NCBI RefSeq assembly: GCF_012641185.1 | Contig: NZ_JAAXLK010000002.1 | Coordinates: 124,001-188,000 of the forward strand | From: Levilactobacillus tujiorum | GTDB lineage: Bacteria; Bacillota; Bacilli; Lactobacillales; Lactobacillaceae | Length of the DNA stretch: 64,000 bases | Direction: 5' to 3' | Part shown: piece by piece, positions 9,893 through 19,604 of the stretch | How the letters are laid out: each line of letters begins with the position of its first letter | Numbering within the stretch: the stretch's first letter is position 1 | Notes under the pieces: model-generated | The model's database searches: none | What the model was told of the DNA's origin: nothing | Seen by the model: only the letters and a program-made list of their open reading frames with translations | Program-made: the position numbers and the translations under genes

Positions 9893-10204
9893 ATGAACGA
9901 CGACCAAGAACAAATCACATTAGTTGATGAAAATGGCAACGAAGAGTTATACGATGTCTTATTTACCTTTGAATCTGACGATTTTGGTAAGTCATATATT
10001 TTGATTTACCCAGCCGGTAAGAGTGAGGATGAAGAAGTTGATATTCAAGCCTACGCATTACCAGCCGACGATGATCCAGCTAACCCATCTGGTGGCGATT
10101 TACAATTGATCGAATCCGATGATGAATGGGATATGGTTGAGTCCGTATTGAACACCTTCTTAGCAGACGGGACGATTGATCCTAACGCTGGTAAGCAAGG
10201 CTAG
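9893..10204 (+). CDS. DUF1292 protein (YrzB family)
   Basis: This is a 103-residue acidic protein of unknown role. ATG 9893 is preferred because GTGAGG lies six bases upstream; a GTG at 9881 would place the start inside that site. The DUF1292 features are the N-terminal EQITLVDENGNEELYDVLFTFES and YILIYPAG. The acidic C-terminal half ends in a low-complexity stretch. It is the third gene of the conserved ireB-ruvX-yrzB run and is followed by a terminator. Confidence 0.88.
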   Translation: MNDDQEQITLVDENGNEELYDVLFTFESDDFGKSYILIYPAGKSEDEEVDIQAYALPADDDPANPSGGDLQLIESDDEWDMVESVLNTFLADGTIDPNAGKQG

Positions 10205-10220
10205 TCATTGATAAGATAAA

Positions 10221-10245
10221 AGGGCGGAGGCTTCCGCTCTTTTTA
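10221..10245 (+). terminator. Terminator after DUF1292 gene
   Basis: AGGGCGGA and TCCGCTCT pair (one G-U) across a four-base loop and run into TTTTT. Confidence 0.85.
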
Positions 10246-10419
10246 TTTGCCGTGAAAGCGTGGTTGCGGGTCAAAATGGCGGATTATGGGAGACAAAACG
10301 TGCAACTGATTAGGAAATAATGGTAAAATCAAGTATTGTGCCTTATAGAATCTCATGCGTATTTCTGCGATCGAAAGAATCCTTAGCAGATACGCTGTGA
10401 CAAGCAGGGGGAATGAGAA

Positions 10420-10677
10420 ATGACGGAACAGACACATCGCTTCAAAGCCGTCATCGCTGGTAAAACCTACACAATTGTAGGTCAAACCTCCGATGAGCAT
10501 ATGCGGGCGGTCACTGAGGTGCTCAACCAGCAATTTTCACAATTGAAGCAATTATCACCTGAAATCTCTAAGGAAGACGCCGCTATTTTAATGGCGTTCA
10601 ATGCGATCTCTGATCAATTAAAGATGGCCGCAAAACAGGATGCGGCTGACTCAGCTTCAGCGGAAGCGGGGGAATAG
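10420..10677 (+). CDS. zapA: Cell division protein ZapA
   Basis: ZapA binds and bundles FtsZ at the division ring. The 85-residue length fits the Bacillota form. The N-terminal TEQTHRFKAVIAGKTYTIVG and the helix MRAVTEVLNQQFSQLKQLSP are typical, and the C-terminal helix is coiled-coil-like. The ATG lies after a purine-rich AGGGGGAATGAG site. It is followed after one base by the TTG start of the cvpA-like gene, a pair conserved in lactobacilli next to mutS2. Confidence 0.9.
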   Translation: MTEQTHRFKAVIAGKTYTIVGQTSDEHMRAVTEVLNQQFSQLKQLSPEISKEDAAILMAFNAISDQLKMAAKQDAADSASAEAGE

Positions 10678-10678
10678 G

Positions 10679-11209
10679 TTGATTCTCAGTCTCGTTATTT
10701 TAGGCGTCTTAATTTTTGGCTTTCGCCGTGGCTATCGTCGCGGGTTAGTCCTACAGATCTTAAACACGATTGGCTATATTATCGTCTGGGTAGCGGCGCG
10801 CTTCTTGGCTAGACCGCTCGCAACTGGAATTGGCCAGTTCATCGGCAACCTGTCGTTGGACAGCTCAGCCAGTGTGGTGACTGCGAGTCAGAGTAGTAGT
10901 TTCTTCTTAAATGGACTCGCGTTTTCAGCCATCTTAACCGTGGGCTTCTTCATAGTGCACCGGGTGGCTTATGGCGTGAACAAAGTCACGTGGTTACCCG
11001 TGATCCATCAAGTCAATTCACTAGCTGGTGGCTTGATCAATTTGGTCATTCGATACGTGGTGATCTTTTTAATCTTAAATTTAATGATTTTGTTACCCGT
11101 GCAAGGGTTTCAAACCAGTTATCAAGCATCACCAGTGGCCCAATGGATCGTCAAGCAAACGCCGATCCTGTCTAAACAGGTGTATCACTGGTGGTTAACC
11201 GAACATTAA
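10679..11209 (+). CDS. CvpA family membrane protein
   Basis: This is a four-helix membrane protein of the CvpA/YshB family. The reading frame opens at 10640 inside zapA, but GGGGGA followed by TTG at 10679 gives a sensible start (M)ILSLVILGVLIFGFRRGYRRG, with the family's FRRGYRRG loop directly after the first helix. The product is 176 residues. Helices are at about 2-20, 30-50, 78-100 and 120-145. CvpA proteins are linked to colicin V export or envelope integrity; the role here is unknown. It lies between zapA and mutS2, as in Bacillus (yshA-yshB). Confidence 0.88.
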   Translation: MILSLVILGVLIFGFRRGYRRGLVLQILNTIGYIIVWVAARFLARPLATGIGQFIGNLSLDSSASVVTASQSSSFFLNGLAFSAILTVGFFIVHRVAYGVNKVTWLPVIHQVNSLAGGLINLVIRYVVIFLILNLMILLPVQGFQTSYQASPVAQWIVKQTPILSKQVYHWWLTEH

Positions 11210-11239
11210 TTCTGACGACTCGTGAGAAAGGAGCGTCCT

Positions 11240-13603
11240 ATGAATCAGAAAACACTAAAAATCATGGAGTATGACCGCATTAAACAAGCTCTACGCGGCT
11301 ACTTGGTTTCGGCGGCAGGACAACATGAACTTAGTCAACTCCAACCGACGACTGACGTGAAGCAACTACAGATTTGGCTTGATGAAACCAAGGATGGTGC
11401 GGATATTTATCGTTTAGAAAGCGGTATTCCGTTGCCTAAGTTGGACGATATTCGCCCACATCTCCACCGGTTAGAAATGGAAGCAACGCTAAATGGGTTG
11501 GAATTGGCACAGATCAGTCGCGTGCTCTGGACGACCGGCTCTGTCGTCAAATTCTTCCGGGATCTAGAGGAGAAGGAGATTGATTTACGCCGCCTCAACC
11601 GGGTCGTGAAGGAACTGGTGACCTTACCCGATGTGACGCGACGGTTACGAACGTCGTTGGAAGGTGATGGGCACATCACCGACGGGGCCTCGCCAGCATT
11701 GCGTCAGATTCGGCAACACATTACGCAAACGGAAGCGGCCATTCGAACGGCTATGGATCAATACACGCGGGGAAAGGATGCCAAGTACCTGAGTGAAACG
11801 ATTGTGACGATTCGTGACGATCGGTACGTGATTCCGGTACGGGCTGAGTATAAGCAACGGTTTGGGGGTATCGTGCACGACCAGAGTGCCAGCGGTCAGA
11901 CCTTGTTCATTGAACCGCAAGCAGTGGTTGGTCTGAACAACCGCTTGCGGCAAAATCAGATTGACGAGCGGCACGAGGAACAACGAATCTTAGCCGAATT
12001 GACGGCGCTGTTGGCCCCTTATCAAGATGAAATTTTGCGGAATGCAGAATTGCTCGGTCACTTTGACTTTGTGAATGCGAAAGCTCGCTACGCCCATCAG
12101 ATCAAGGCTAGTGAGCCCAAATTATCATTGGACAACCAGGTTAATTTGCGGCAAGCCCGGCATCCCTTGATTGACCAGAAAAAGGTCGTGGCTAATGATA
12201 TTAAGATTGGCCGCGATTATAAGGCCATCATTGTCACCGGACCAAACACTGGTGGGAAAACGATTACCTTGAAGACCCTAGCGTTGGTTCAATTAATGGG
12301 ACAATCGGGGCTGTTTATCCCTGCCAATGAAAATAGTGTCATTGGCGTGTTTGATGATATCTTTGCGGATATCGGGGATGAACAGTCCATCGAGCAGAGT
12401 TTGAGTACTTTCTCAGGACACATGGAAAATATCGTCGCTATCCTTAAGCAAGCCGACGAGCGTAGTCTCATCGTCGTCGATGAGCTGGGTGCGGGGACAG
12501 ATCCACAAGAAGGGGCCGCTTTAGCGATTGCGATCTTGGATGAGATTGGGACCCTGGGTAGTTATGTGATGGCGTCAACCCACTACCCAGAGCTCAAAGC
12601 TTATGGGTATAATCGGCCAGATACGATCAATGCCAGCATGGAATTTGACGGCGAGACCCTACAACCGACTTACCACTTATTGATTGGTATTCCGGGTCGG
12701 AGTAACGCCTTGGATATCGCGTCACGTCTGGGAATGCCTTCACAGGTGGTGGCCGCTGCCCGGGGGCTGACGGACCAGGATAGTCAGGACCTCAATGCCA
12801 TGATCAGTGATTTGACGGAACAAAAGCGTCACGCGGATCGGGATGCTGAGGAACTGCAGACCCAACTCAAGGAAGCTAACGAGTTGCACGATCAGTTACA
12901 AAAGCAATTTGAACAGTATCAACAGCAGAAGAATCAACTGATGACGGATGCTAAACGGGATGCGAACCGGTTGGTTGATGAATCACGGAAACGAGCCAAT
13001 CAGATCATTTCTGACTTGCGCAAGAAGCAGTTAGCGGCTGGCCACAGTGTCGTCAAGGAAGACGAGTTGATTGCGGCGCAGGGTGCACTGAATGCTTTGC
13101 AACAGGATACCAAACTACAGAAGAATCGTGTCTTGCGGCGGGAAAAGTCTAAGCATGATTTCCATAAGGGTGACAGTGTCCTGGTGAAGTCGTATGGACA
13201 GGTCGGTGTCTTGATGCAGCAGTTGGACGATGAGCATTGGGAAGTTCAATTGGGCATTTTGAAGATGAAGATTGCGAATAATGACCTCGAGAAAGCTAAG
13301 GACCCAGCCAAGAGTAAGAAGCAGCCCCGTGCGTCAGTGCGGCGGTCTGGCTCTAGTGGCATGTCGCCTACGCTGGACCTGCGTGGTCACCGGTACGAGG
13401 AAGCGATGGCTGAGGTGGATCGGTATATTGATTCCGCGCTACTTGCGGGTTACCCGTCAGTTACGATTATTCATGGTAAGGGGACCGGAGCGTTGCGTAA
13501 AGGCGTGACGAATTATTTAAAGCGCAACAATCGGATCAAGAGTTTTGGCTTCTCACCAGCTAATGCCGGTGGGGATGGGTCAACGGTCGTTCGGTTTAAA
13601 TAA
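11240..13603 (+). CDS. mutS2: Endonuclease MutS2 (RqcU)
   Basis: MutS2 is a MutS-like ATPase with a C-terminal Smr nuclease domain. It suppresses homologous recombination in Helicobacter, and in Bacillus it acts on collided ribosomes. ATG 11240 has AAAGGAG seven bases upstream; the GTG at 11222 lies before this site. The 787-residue product has the core and clamp helices first, Walker A GPNTGGKT near 335, Walker B VVDELGAGTDP near 412, a long coiled coil (515-630), a KOW-like segment, and the Smr domain with LDLRGHRYEEA and IHGKGTGALR near the end. It is complete. Confidence 0.96.
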   Translation: MNQKTLKIMEYDRIKQALRGYLVSAAGQHELSQLQPTTDVKQLQIWLDETKDGADIYRLESGIPLPKLDDIRPHLHRLEMEATLNGLELAQISRVLWTTGSVVKFFRDLEEKEIDLRRLNRVVKELVTLPDVTRRLRTSLEGDGHITDGASPALRQIRQHITQTEAAIRTAMDQYTRGKDAKYLSETIVTIRDDRYVIPVRAEYKQRFGGIVHDQSASGQTLFIEPQAVVGLNNRLRQNQIDERHEEQRILAELTALLAPYQDEILRNAELLGHFDFVNAKARYAHQIKASEPKLSLDNQVNLRQARHPLIDQKKVVANDIKIGRDYKAIIVTGPNTGGKTITLKTLALVQLMGQSGLFIPANENSVIGVFDDIFADIGDEQSIEQSLSTFSGHMENIVAILKQADERSLIVVDELGAGTDPQEGAALAIAILDEIGTLGSYVMASTHYPELKAYGYNRPDTINASMEFDGETLQPTYHLLIGIPGRSNALDIASRLGMPSQVVAAARGLTDQDSQDLNAMISDLTEQKRHADRDAEELQTQLKEANELHDQLQKQFEQYQQQKNQLMTDAKRDANRLVDESRKRANQIISDLRKKQLAAGHSVVKEDELIAAQGALNALQQDTKLQKNRVLRREKSKHDFHKGDSVLVKSYGQVGVLMQQLDDEHWEVQLGILKMKIANNDLEKAKDPAKSKKQPRASVRRSGSSGMSPTLDLRGHRYEEAMAEVDRYIDSALLAGYPSVTIIHGKGTGALRKGVTNYLKRNNRIKSFGFSPANAGGDGSTVVRFK

Positions 13604-13631
13604 CGTAACAATTGAATTGTGAGCAACTTAG

Positions 13632-13659
13632 TTGTGATTTCAGCGAAGTCTGGTAGACT
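13632..13659 (+). promoter_or_regulatory. trxA promoter
   Basis: TTGTGA (13632-13637) and TAGACT (13654-13659) are 16 bases apart, with TGG directly before the -10 (extended -10). A palindrome ACAATTGAATTGT at 13607-13619 precedes it. Confidence 0.7.
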
Positions 13660-13724
13660 AAATATTGAAGCAACCAAACATGCTGCTGGTAGTTAACGAT
13701 CGAATTTGATAGGGAGGCAATACA

Positions 13725-14039
13725 ATGGTTACGGAAACAACGGATAAAACCTTTGAACAAGATACTGCTACGGGCGTTACCCTGACTGACTTTTGGGCAA
13801 CGTGGTGCGGTCCTTGTCGGATGCAATCACCAGTAGTTGAACAACTGGCTGAAGAGATGGATAATGTGACCTTTAACAAGATGGACGTGGATGCTAACCC
13901 TAACACGCCGCAATCTTTCGGGATCATGAGTATTCCAACTTTGTTGGTTAAGAAGGATGGTCAAGTGGTGGATTCCATCGTGGGCTACCATTCTAAGGAT
14001 CAATTGAAGAAGATTTTGGACCAATACGTTGAGGCTTAG
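13725..14039 (+). CDS. trxA: Thioredoxin
   Basis: This is a 104-residue cytoplasmic thiol-disulfide reductant. The active site WATWCGPCR is near residue 28, the cis-proline loop SIPTLLV near 73, and the ending DQLKKILDQYVEA is normal. AGGGAGG is upstream of the ATG. It has its own promoter and terminator, following mutS2 as in many lactobacilli. Confidence 0.96.
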   Translation: MVTETTDKTFEQDTATGVTLTDFWATWCGPCRMQSPVVEQLAEEMDNVTFNKMDVDANPNTPQSFGIMSIPTLLVKKDGQVVDSIVGYHSKDQLKKILDQYVEA

Positions 14040-14060
14040 TGTCTTGCGTTAGGTTATGTG

Positions 14061-14094
14061 GTGCTGATGGAGAAATCCAGCAGCACTTTTTTTG
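14061..14094 (+). terminator. Terminator after trxA
   Basis: GTGCTG and CAGCAC pair, with an inner GG/CC, followed by TTTTTTT. Confidence 0.85.
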
Positions 14095-14405
14095 TAAAAA
14101 AATAGCTTGTTCAAGAATTTTAATTGGACCAATTACTATAATGACTAGAAAGCTGTCCGGGAGAAGCAGCGAACATAAAACAAAGAGAGTTATGAATGCG
14201 CGTACTGTAAACGCTGTTATATAGGCATCTTTATAAATACGTAAAAGTTGTGTAGATGAATTGTACAGGGTTGATGTAGTTGCCCAATTTGAATGAAAAC
14301 TCAGGTAAACTTTGTAATATGTTATTTCGGTTGCTAGGAGGAAAAGCAGTCGAAGTATTCAATAGTTTAACTGCAGACAAATTCAGAAGGGATTTCGAGA
14401 TATAG
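14095..14405. other. Intergenic leader before the giant secreted protein
   Basis: No gene is supported. The stretch is AT-rich. A likely promoter is TTGAAT (14289-14294) and TGTAAT (14313-14318), 18 bases apart. A perfect AGGAGGA (14336-14342) lies downstream but is 63 bases before the ATG and has no ATG, GTG or TTG at a useful distance. A short frame at 14140-14224 has neither a good ribosome site nor recognisable content. Confidence 0.5.
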
Positions 14406-17400
14406 ATGACTACCCGGGGAAGACAATTACGAGCAACACTCGCAACTGCTCTGGTATTGATGCCGTTGCTGACACCAGTGGCGCATGCACAAACGAGTAT
14501 GACCCACCAGATTTTAGCGAGTCAGGTGGCAGCCAAGACTGCAGCCGGTACCAAAGCAGTTGATGTAAAGGGCAATACATTTGAGCAGACTGGAAATCAA
14601 CTGGCCTCAGGGATCACGGAAAGCAAAGTGACCTATAAGAATACAGCTGGTGATCGGACGGTCATGCATTCTGTATCGGTTGATTTAAAAGATAAGACGG
14701 CTGGATTGTACGCCGGAACGATGGATGACAGTAAAGACATTGGGTTGCAGACTGTTCGTGGTCAAGCCGAAGCTGCAATCAAAAATGGTCATCAAGTTGT
14801 TGCTGGGCTGAATGCAGATTTCTTTAACATGGGAACTGGTGAGCCTTCTGGAAACGTCGTTAAGGATGGCGTTGAAATTCACGCTGCAAAGGCAAATAGT
14901 GGTGAATCCTTCTTTGGGGTTAAGAAGAACGGTGAAGCCATGATTGGCGATCAAAAGCAGTACGATGACGTGAAGGGGGATTTACAACAAGCACTAGGTG
15001 GTTTAGGAATTCTGGTAAAGCAAGGGGTCGTTCAGACTGGTCTGACACAGTATGGCGATGCCTTTGCTGCTCGCAGCGCTGTCGGAATTCGGGCAGATGG
15101 CACCGTGTTCTTCGTGACCATTGATGGGAAACAATCACCGTATTCCAACGGGATGACGACGGCAGAACTCGCGGAAACGATGAAAGACCAAGGAGCAGTT
15201 GACGCGTTGAACCTTGATGGGGGCGGGTCTGCTACGTATTTATCTCGAACGCCTGGGGATACGGACCTTAGCTTGAAGAATAAGCCCTCCGATGGTGAGG
15301 AACGTAAGGTTGCCAATACTTGGCTAATTACGACAACTGAGAAATCGGATCATATTTTTGATCGTGCGCAAGTAACGCCTAAGGATCATGTGTACACGCC
15401 AGAATCAACCGTCAACTTCGTAGCCAAGGGGGTCGATAAGGCTGGTTATGACGCAAGCCTTCCGGCCGACATTACTTGGTCGCTGCAGGATAAGAGCTTG
15501 GGTGAAATCGATGCCAAGACTGGCGTGTTCAAGTCAAATGGTAAGAGTGGTGATGTCACCGCTAATGTGGTTCGTGAAGGTAAAACAGTTGGTCAGGCGA
15601 CGGTTACCATTGCCAAACCAGATACACTAGACTTCTTGAATAAGAAGCTGAGTCTGAAAACGGATGATGTCGTTTCATTGGGAATGACGGCCCGTTATAA
15701 AGGCCGCGACGTTACGTTGAAGGCCGGCGATGTTGATTGGCAGCTACCTGCAGAATTAGGAACAATTGACGGTGAAAATAAGCTACATACGGCTGGTAAG
15801 CACGCTAAGGGAACTGTTACAGCGTCAATTACTGGGACTAAGATTACGGCTTCAGTAGAAGTTCAAATTGGACAATTGCCAGTGGTTCTGTATGACTTTG
15901 AAAAGGGATTGGGTGATTGGAAAGTTAGCGGTTCAGGCCGTGGAGAGGAAAATGAACTTGCGCTCGCGAGTCCAGAAAATGGGCAGGTTCGCTTTGGTGA
16001 CCATGCCATGGAAGTCAAGTTTGACTTCACTACTGGACAAAAGGGAACGACTTTAGGTGCCTACGCGGGTCCACAGGAAAGGACGGAAATTCCGGGGACA
16101 CCAACGGCCATTGGAATGTGGGTTTATGCAACGCCAGAAGCACAGGGATATTGGTTAAGAAGCCAAATCTATGATGGCAAGGGGACATCTAAGCCACTGA
16201 ACTTTACTGATCAAAAAGTGGGAATCAACTGGACGGGCTGGAAGTATGTAGAAGCTGAGATTCCAGCCAATTATCAAGGACCATATGCGACTTTCCCTAA
16301 ACAAGTGGTGCGAGTGATGGCGTTGAAGTCTGGAAATCCGGGTGGTTCACCACAGACTAAGGGAAGTATTTACGTCGATAATATTCGAGCAGTCTATGGT
16401 GCTAACGTTGATGATTTAAAGAGCCCAATTGTGGATAATATTTCCGTTGATGGTAAGACGTTCAAAGATGGAAATATTACAATTACAACCAAGGTACATG
16501 ATGATCAAAATGATCCCAATATGTCTGGAATTGATTGGGAAAAGAACAAGATTTATATTGACGGTCAGGACAGGACTAATGACAGTACGAAATATACCTT
16601 CGATCCGGATGGCACGTTTACGTTAAAAGGCTATCAGTATGCTAACGGTACCCACCACGTTAAGGTATCCGTGTATGATAAATTTGGAAACCGGACGGAT
16701 AAAGATGCTTATTTCAATGTTCACACGAATAACGAAACCGGCATTAGCTTAGAAGTCGCCAAGAATGCATCGGCTAACTTGGGAAGCACGGCTGAATTTG
16801 ATATTATGGCAGAGAATCTGGCGAAAGTTAAGTCTGGCGAGTTCACAATCAATGTTGGGAAAGGTTTCCCGGTCAAGAAGGTTACGTTCGCTGATGATTC
16901 TAAAGACAATACTTTTAACTATGACAAGAATACTGGAATTTTAAAGCTTCATGTTAAGGAAAACGGCAAGGGTAAGGGAACAAATAAATCACTTGCTCAT
17001 GTGACCTTGAGTTTGCCGGCGGATACCGAGGCGACTGCTAAGCTTGTCTTACAACTTACCAAAGGAACTGCTGAATTTGCTGGTATGACGGAAAATGCAG
17101 ACATGCTGAACACCTTTGCATCGAAGCCAACGCCTGTTAAAATTACTGCCAGCTACCAAATGAAATTGGGCCAAATGATCGTTGGAGAAGCGGGTGTGTT
17201 AACGGTGACGGATGCACACAACAGACCAGTTGGTGGTGCAGTAGTGTCGAAGACGACTGATGGGAAGTCAGTTGAAGTTGGCAAGACTGATAGTCGGGGA
17301 CAGATTAAGAGTGACAAATTAACCGAAAAAGCTGGCAAGTTCACTTTAGCTGCATTTGTTGGTAGTCATAGTAGTTTTCCCACCCCCGCTCAGGCATTTG

Positions 17401-19385
17401 AGCCAGTAAAGTCAGATGCACCTTCCAACTTATTAGCTGGATCAACCCAAGATCCAGCAACGCAAAAGACGATTACATGGTTTACGAATCCAATCGTAGG
17501 GAAGCAAGCGGCCATTATGCAGGTTGCTCCGACCAAGGACTATGCGGCTCAAAAAGAAAAAGCCTTTAAAAATTATAAGGGCGAGCAAAAGACTTTTACG
17601 TATGTAAGTGATAGTAAAGCGCTTCGAGTGAATAGTGTTACAGCGAAGGGGTTAAAGCCGGGGACGGCATACACGTATCGGGTTGGAAATGGTGAGAAAT
17701 GGTCGACTCCACGTCAGTTTAAGACATTAACGGATAGTAAAAAGCTTTCTTTTAATATTTTTGGGGATACGCAGATTGACAAAGCAGATCAATTAGAAGA
17801 TTTTGATAAAATTATTGCGCGCTTAGAAACGTCTGATCATCGTCCCGATTTTGCGTTACATGTTGGGGACTTTAACGATGATCAAGCCGTTTTCAATGAA
17901 GCTGACGTGACATCGCAAATGTTCGATAATCATCCGATTTATGACTCCATAGATATGATTCACGTGCTAGGGAATCATGAGTACATGGGAGATGATGGTA
18001 GCAAGGCAACGGCAATGTTGGGGACACCTAGTCATAATGGTGCGCCAGTTAACCGGAAGGGGACCTTCTCGGTTGACTATGGTAACGTGCATATTGCCTC
18101 GCTGGGTTGGACTAATAATGTTGACGAAATGAAGCAGGAATTGGATTGGCTTCGTAAGGACATGCGTTCTTCCAACAAGACGTGGAAGATTGTTGCCACC
18201 CACCAACCACCGTACAATAAGAACCCTGCTGATTCTGAGTCGACGATGTTCCATAAAATGTTACCGCCAGTTTGTGATGAATTAGGTATTGATGTTGTCT
18301 TCAGTGGTCACGACCATTCTTATGGTCGAACGAAAAAGCTCTTCAATAACGTTGAAAATACGACTAAAGGAACAACTTACCTAGCTGCGGGACATACCGG
18401 TTTGAAGACTTATGATATTTTGCCTAATGAACCCGATGCTTGGGCATACAAACAGGCTGATAAAAATCAAAAAGTCTATTTAACGGCACAAATTGATGAT
18501 AAGAGTATGAAAATTGTGACGCGTGATCCGGACGGTAAAGAAGTTGATTCAGTTGACTTAGTTGCGAATAACCATCCACAAACTATTTTTGGTGGTAACA
18601 ATGGTCAGGGCAGTAACGGTGCAAGCACGACGCCAGAAAGCACAACGACTGAAACTAATACTACTGGGAATGGTCATCAAACGGGGAGCAACGAAAATAA
18701 GCCATCAGTGATTCATCAAAAGTCAATTCCAACCAGCGTTATTGCAATCAAAGGAATGGCACTGTATCGTAAGCCAGACTTTTCCAAGGCTAATCGAATG
18801 AAGGTTTATCATCGTCAGCCACAGATGCACCAGCCGCAGTTTAAAGTTTTAGGAACAACTAAGTCTAAAACTGGATACTTACGGTATCACGTTCGGGATA
18901 TGAATAAAAAGTCTAAAGGTTATGGCAAAACAGGCTATATTACGGCTAGTTCTAAGTATGTTCAGCCAGCTGAATATAACAAGAAGGCTAAGACTATTAC
19001 AGTGATTAATACTCGCGGCCTGAAGGCTTATGATAACGGAAAGTTGACGGGAAAGGTTAAGCACCATTATCGACAGGGCCAAGTGTTAAAGGTAAAACGA
19101 ATCGTTCAACAACACGGAAAGTATAGTTTCCAGTTAACGAATAGACAGTATGTGTCCGCCAATAAACAAAATGTTCAGGTTGGCAAGCACGCGGCACCTA
19201 AGCAGGTTACCGTAAAGAAAGGGATTAACCTTTACCGTGATGTTAACTTTAAGCACAAGTTACGTCGAGTGTCTGGTAAAACCGTGCTAAAGATTAACGG
19301 CTGGGATTACTCTAGTAATGGGATTCGCCACTACAAGGTTGCCGGGGGATACATTACGGCAAGTCGTACGTTAGTGAAGTATTAA
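14406..19385 (+). CDS. Giant secreted phosphodiester glycosidase / purple-acid-type phosphatase with wall-binding tail
   Basis: This is a 1,659-residue exported protein. A signal peptide ends near AHA-QT (residue 28). A NAGPA-type phosphodiester glycosidase domain (about 45-310, with LNLDGGGSAT near 272) comes first. Two bacterial Ig-like domains (about 320-490) and a lectin-like beta domain (about 494-664, VLYDFEKGLGDW) follow. Next come an Ig domain and a cohesin-like domain (about 780-915). A purple acid phosphatase N-domain and calcineurin-like phosphatase (about 1007-1350) carry FGDTQID, VGDFND, GNHEY and SGHDHSYG, a full metal set. The tail from about 1440 resembles DUF5776 wall-binding repeats. 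The start is the first ATG after an in-frame stop, with a weak AGAAGG 15 bases away. It probably cleaves sugar-phosphodiesters such as teichoic acid and releases phosphate (inference). It looks AT-richer than its neighbours. Confidence 0.88.
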   Translation: MTTRGRQLRATLATALVLMPLLTPVAHAQTSMTHQILASQVAAKTAAGTKAVDVKGNTFEQTGNQLASGITESKVTYKNTAGDRTVMHSVSVDLKDKTAGLYAGTMDDSKDIGLQTVRGQAEAAIKNGHQVVAGLNADFFNMGTGEPSGNVVKDGVEIHAAKANSGESFFGVKKNGEAMIGDQKQYDDVKGDLQQALGGLGILVKQGVVQTGLTQYGDAFAARSAVGIRADGTVFFVTIDGKQSPYSNGMTTAELAETMKDQGAVDALNLDGGGSATYLSRTPGDTDLSLKNKPSDGEERKVANTWLITTTEKSDHIFDRAQVTPKDHVYTPESTVNFVAKGVDKAGYDASLPADITWSLQDKSLGEIDAKTGVFKSNGKSGDVTANVVREGKTVGQATVTIAKPDTLDFLNKKLSLKTDDVVSLGMTARYKGRDVTLKAGDVDWQLPAELGTIDGENKLHTAGKHAKGTVTASITGTKITASVEVQIGQLPVVLYDFEKGLGDWKVSGSGRGEENELALASPENGQVRFGDHAMEVKFDFTTGQKGTTLGAYAGPQERTEIPGTPTAIGMWVYATPEAQGYWLRSQIYDGKGTSKPLNFTDQKVGINWTGWKYVEAEIPANYQGPYATFPKQVVRVMALKSGNPGGSPQTKGSIYVDNIRAVYGANVDDLKSPIVDNISVDGKTFKDGNITITTKVHDDQNDPNMSGIDWEKNKIYIDGQDRTNDSTKYTFDPDGTFTLKGYQYANGTHHVKVSVYDKFGNRTDKDAYFNVHTNNETGISLEVAKNASANLGSTAEFDIMAENLAKVKSGEFTINVGKGFPVKKVTFADDSKDNTFNYDKNTGILKLHVKENGKGKGTNKSLAHVTLSLPADTEATAKLVLQLTKGTAEFAGMTENADMLNTFASKPTPVKITASYQMKLGQMIVGEAGVLTVTDAHNRPVGGAVVSKTTDGKSVEVGKTDSRGQIKSDKLTEKAGKFTLAAFVGSHSSFPTPAQAFEPVKSDAPSNLLAGSTQDPATQKTITWFTNPIVGKQAAIMQVAPTKDYAAQKEKAFKNYKGEQKTFTYVSDSKALRVNSVTAKGLKPGTAYTYRVGNGEKWSTPRQFKTLTDSKKLSFNIFGDTQIDKADQLEDFDKIIARLETSDHRPDFALHVGDFNDDQAVFNEADVTSQMFDNHPIYDSIDMIHVLGNHEYMGDDGSKATAMLGTPSHNGAPVNRKGTFSVDYGNVHIASLGWTNNVDEMKQELDWLRKDMRSSNKTWKIVATHQPPYNKNPADSESTMFHKMLPPVCDELGIDVVFSGHDHSYGRTKKLFNNVENTTKGTTYLAAGHTGLKTYDILPNEPDAWAYKQADKNQKVYLTAQIDDKSMKIVTRDPDGKEVDSVDLVANNHPQTIFGGNNGQGSNGASTTPESTTTETNTTGNGHQTGSNENKPSVIHQKSIPTSVIAIKGMALYRKPDFSKANRMKVYHRQPQMHQPQFKVLGTTKSKTGYLRYHVRDMNKKSKGYGKTGYITASSKYVQPAEYNKKAKTITVINTRGLKAYDNGKLTGKVKHHYRQGQVLKVKRIVQQHGKYSFQLTNRQYVSANKQNVQVGKHAAPKQVTVKKGINLYRDVNFKHKLRRVSGKTVLKINGWDYSSNGIRHYKVAGGYITASRTLVKY

Positions 19386-19411
19386 GGCAAAATAAGCAGA
19401 ATAGATCTCAG

Positions 19412-19443
19412 AAGAGTCATTACTTCTAGTAGTGATTCTTTTG
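19412..19443 (+). terminator. Terminator after the giant secreted protein
   Basis: GAGTCATTACT pairs with AGTAGTGATTC (two G-U pairs) and is followed by TTTT. Confidence 0.75.
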
Positions 19444-19500
19444 ACGATTTAGAGGATATTGTATTCAAGTGTATGGAATAGAATTGAATACTTAAAACTA

Positions 19501-19548
19501 TTCAAAAAACGACTACTACAGAACTTCTCCGTGGTAGTCGTTTTTGAA
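19501..19548. terminator. Bidirectional hairpin between convergent genes
   Basis: A stem of about 18 bp, TTCAAAAAACGACTAC and GTAGTCGTTTTTGAA, closes a 15-base loop. With A and T runs on both arms it can end both the plus-strand gene before it and the minus-strand yslB-like gene after it. Confidence 0.75.
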
Positions 19549-19604
19549 CAGTTTATTAAGCAGAGTATAGAAGAACATTGGCACCTAGTTGTCAATGAGA
19601 CTAG

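Noticed and set aside
14039-14224. Small plus-strand frame of 61 codons after trxA
   Set aside because: It begins on the trxA stop, spans the trxA terminator, and has no recognisable content or ribosome site.
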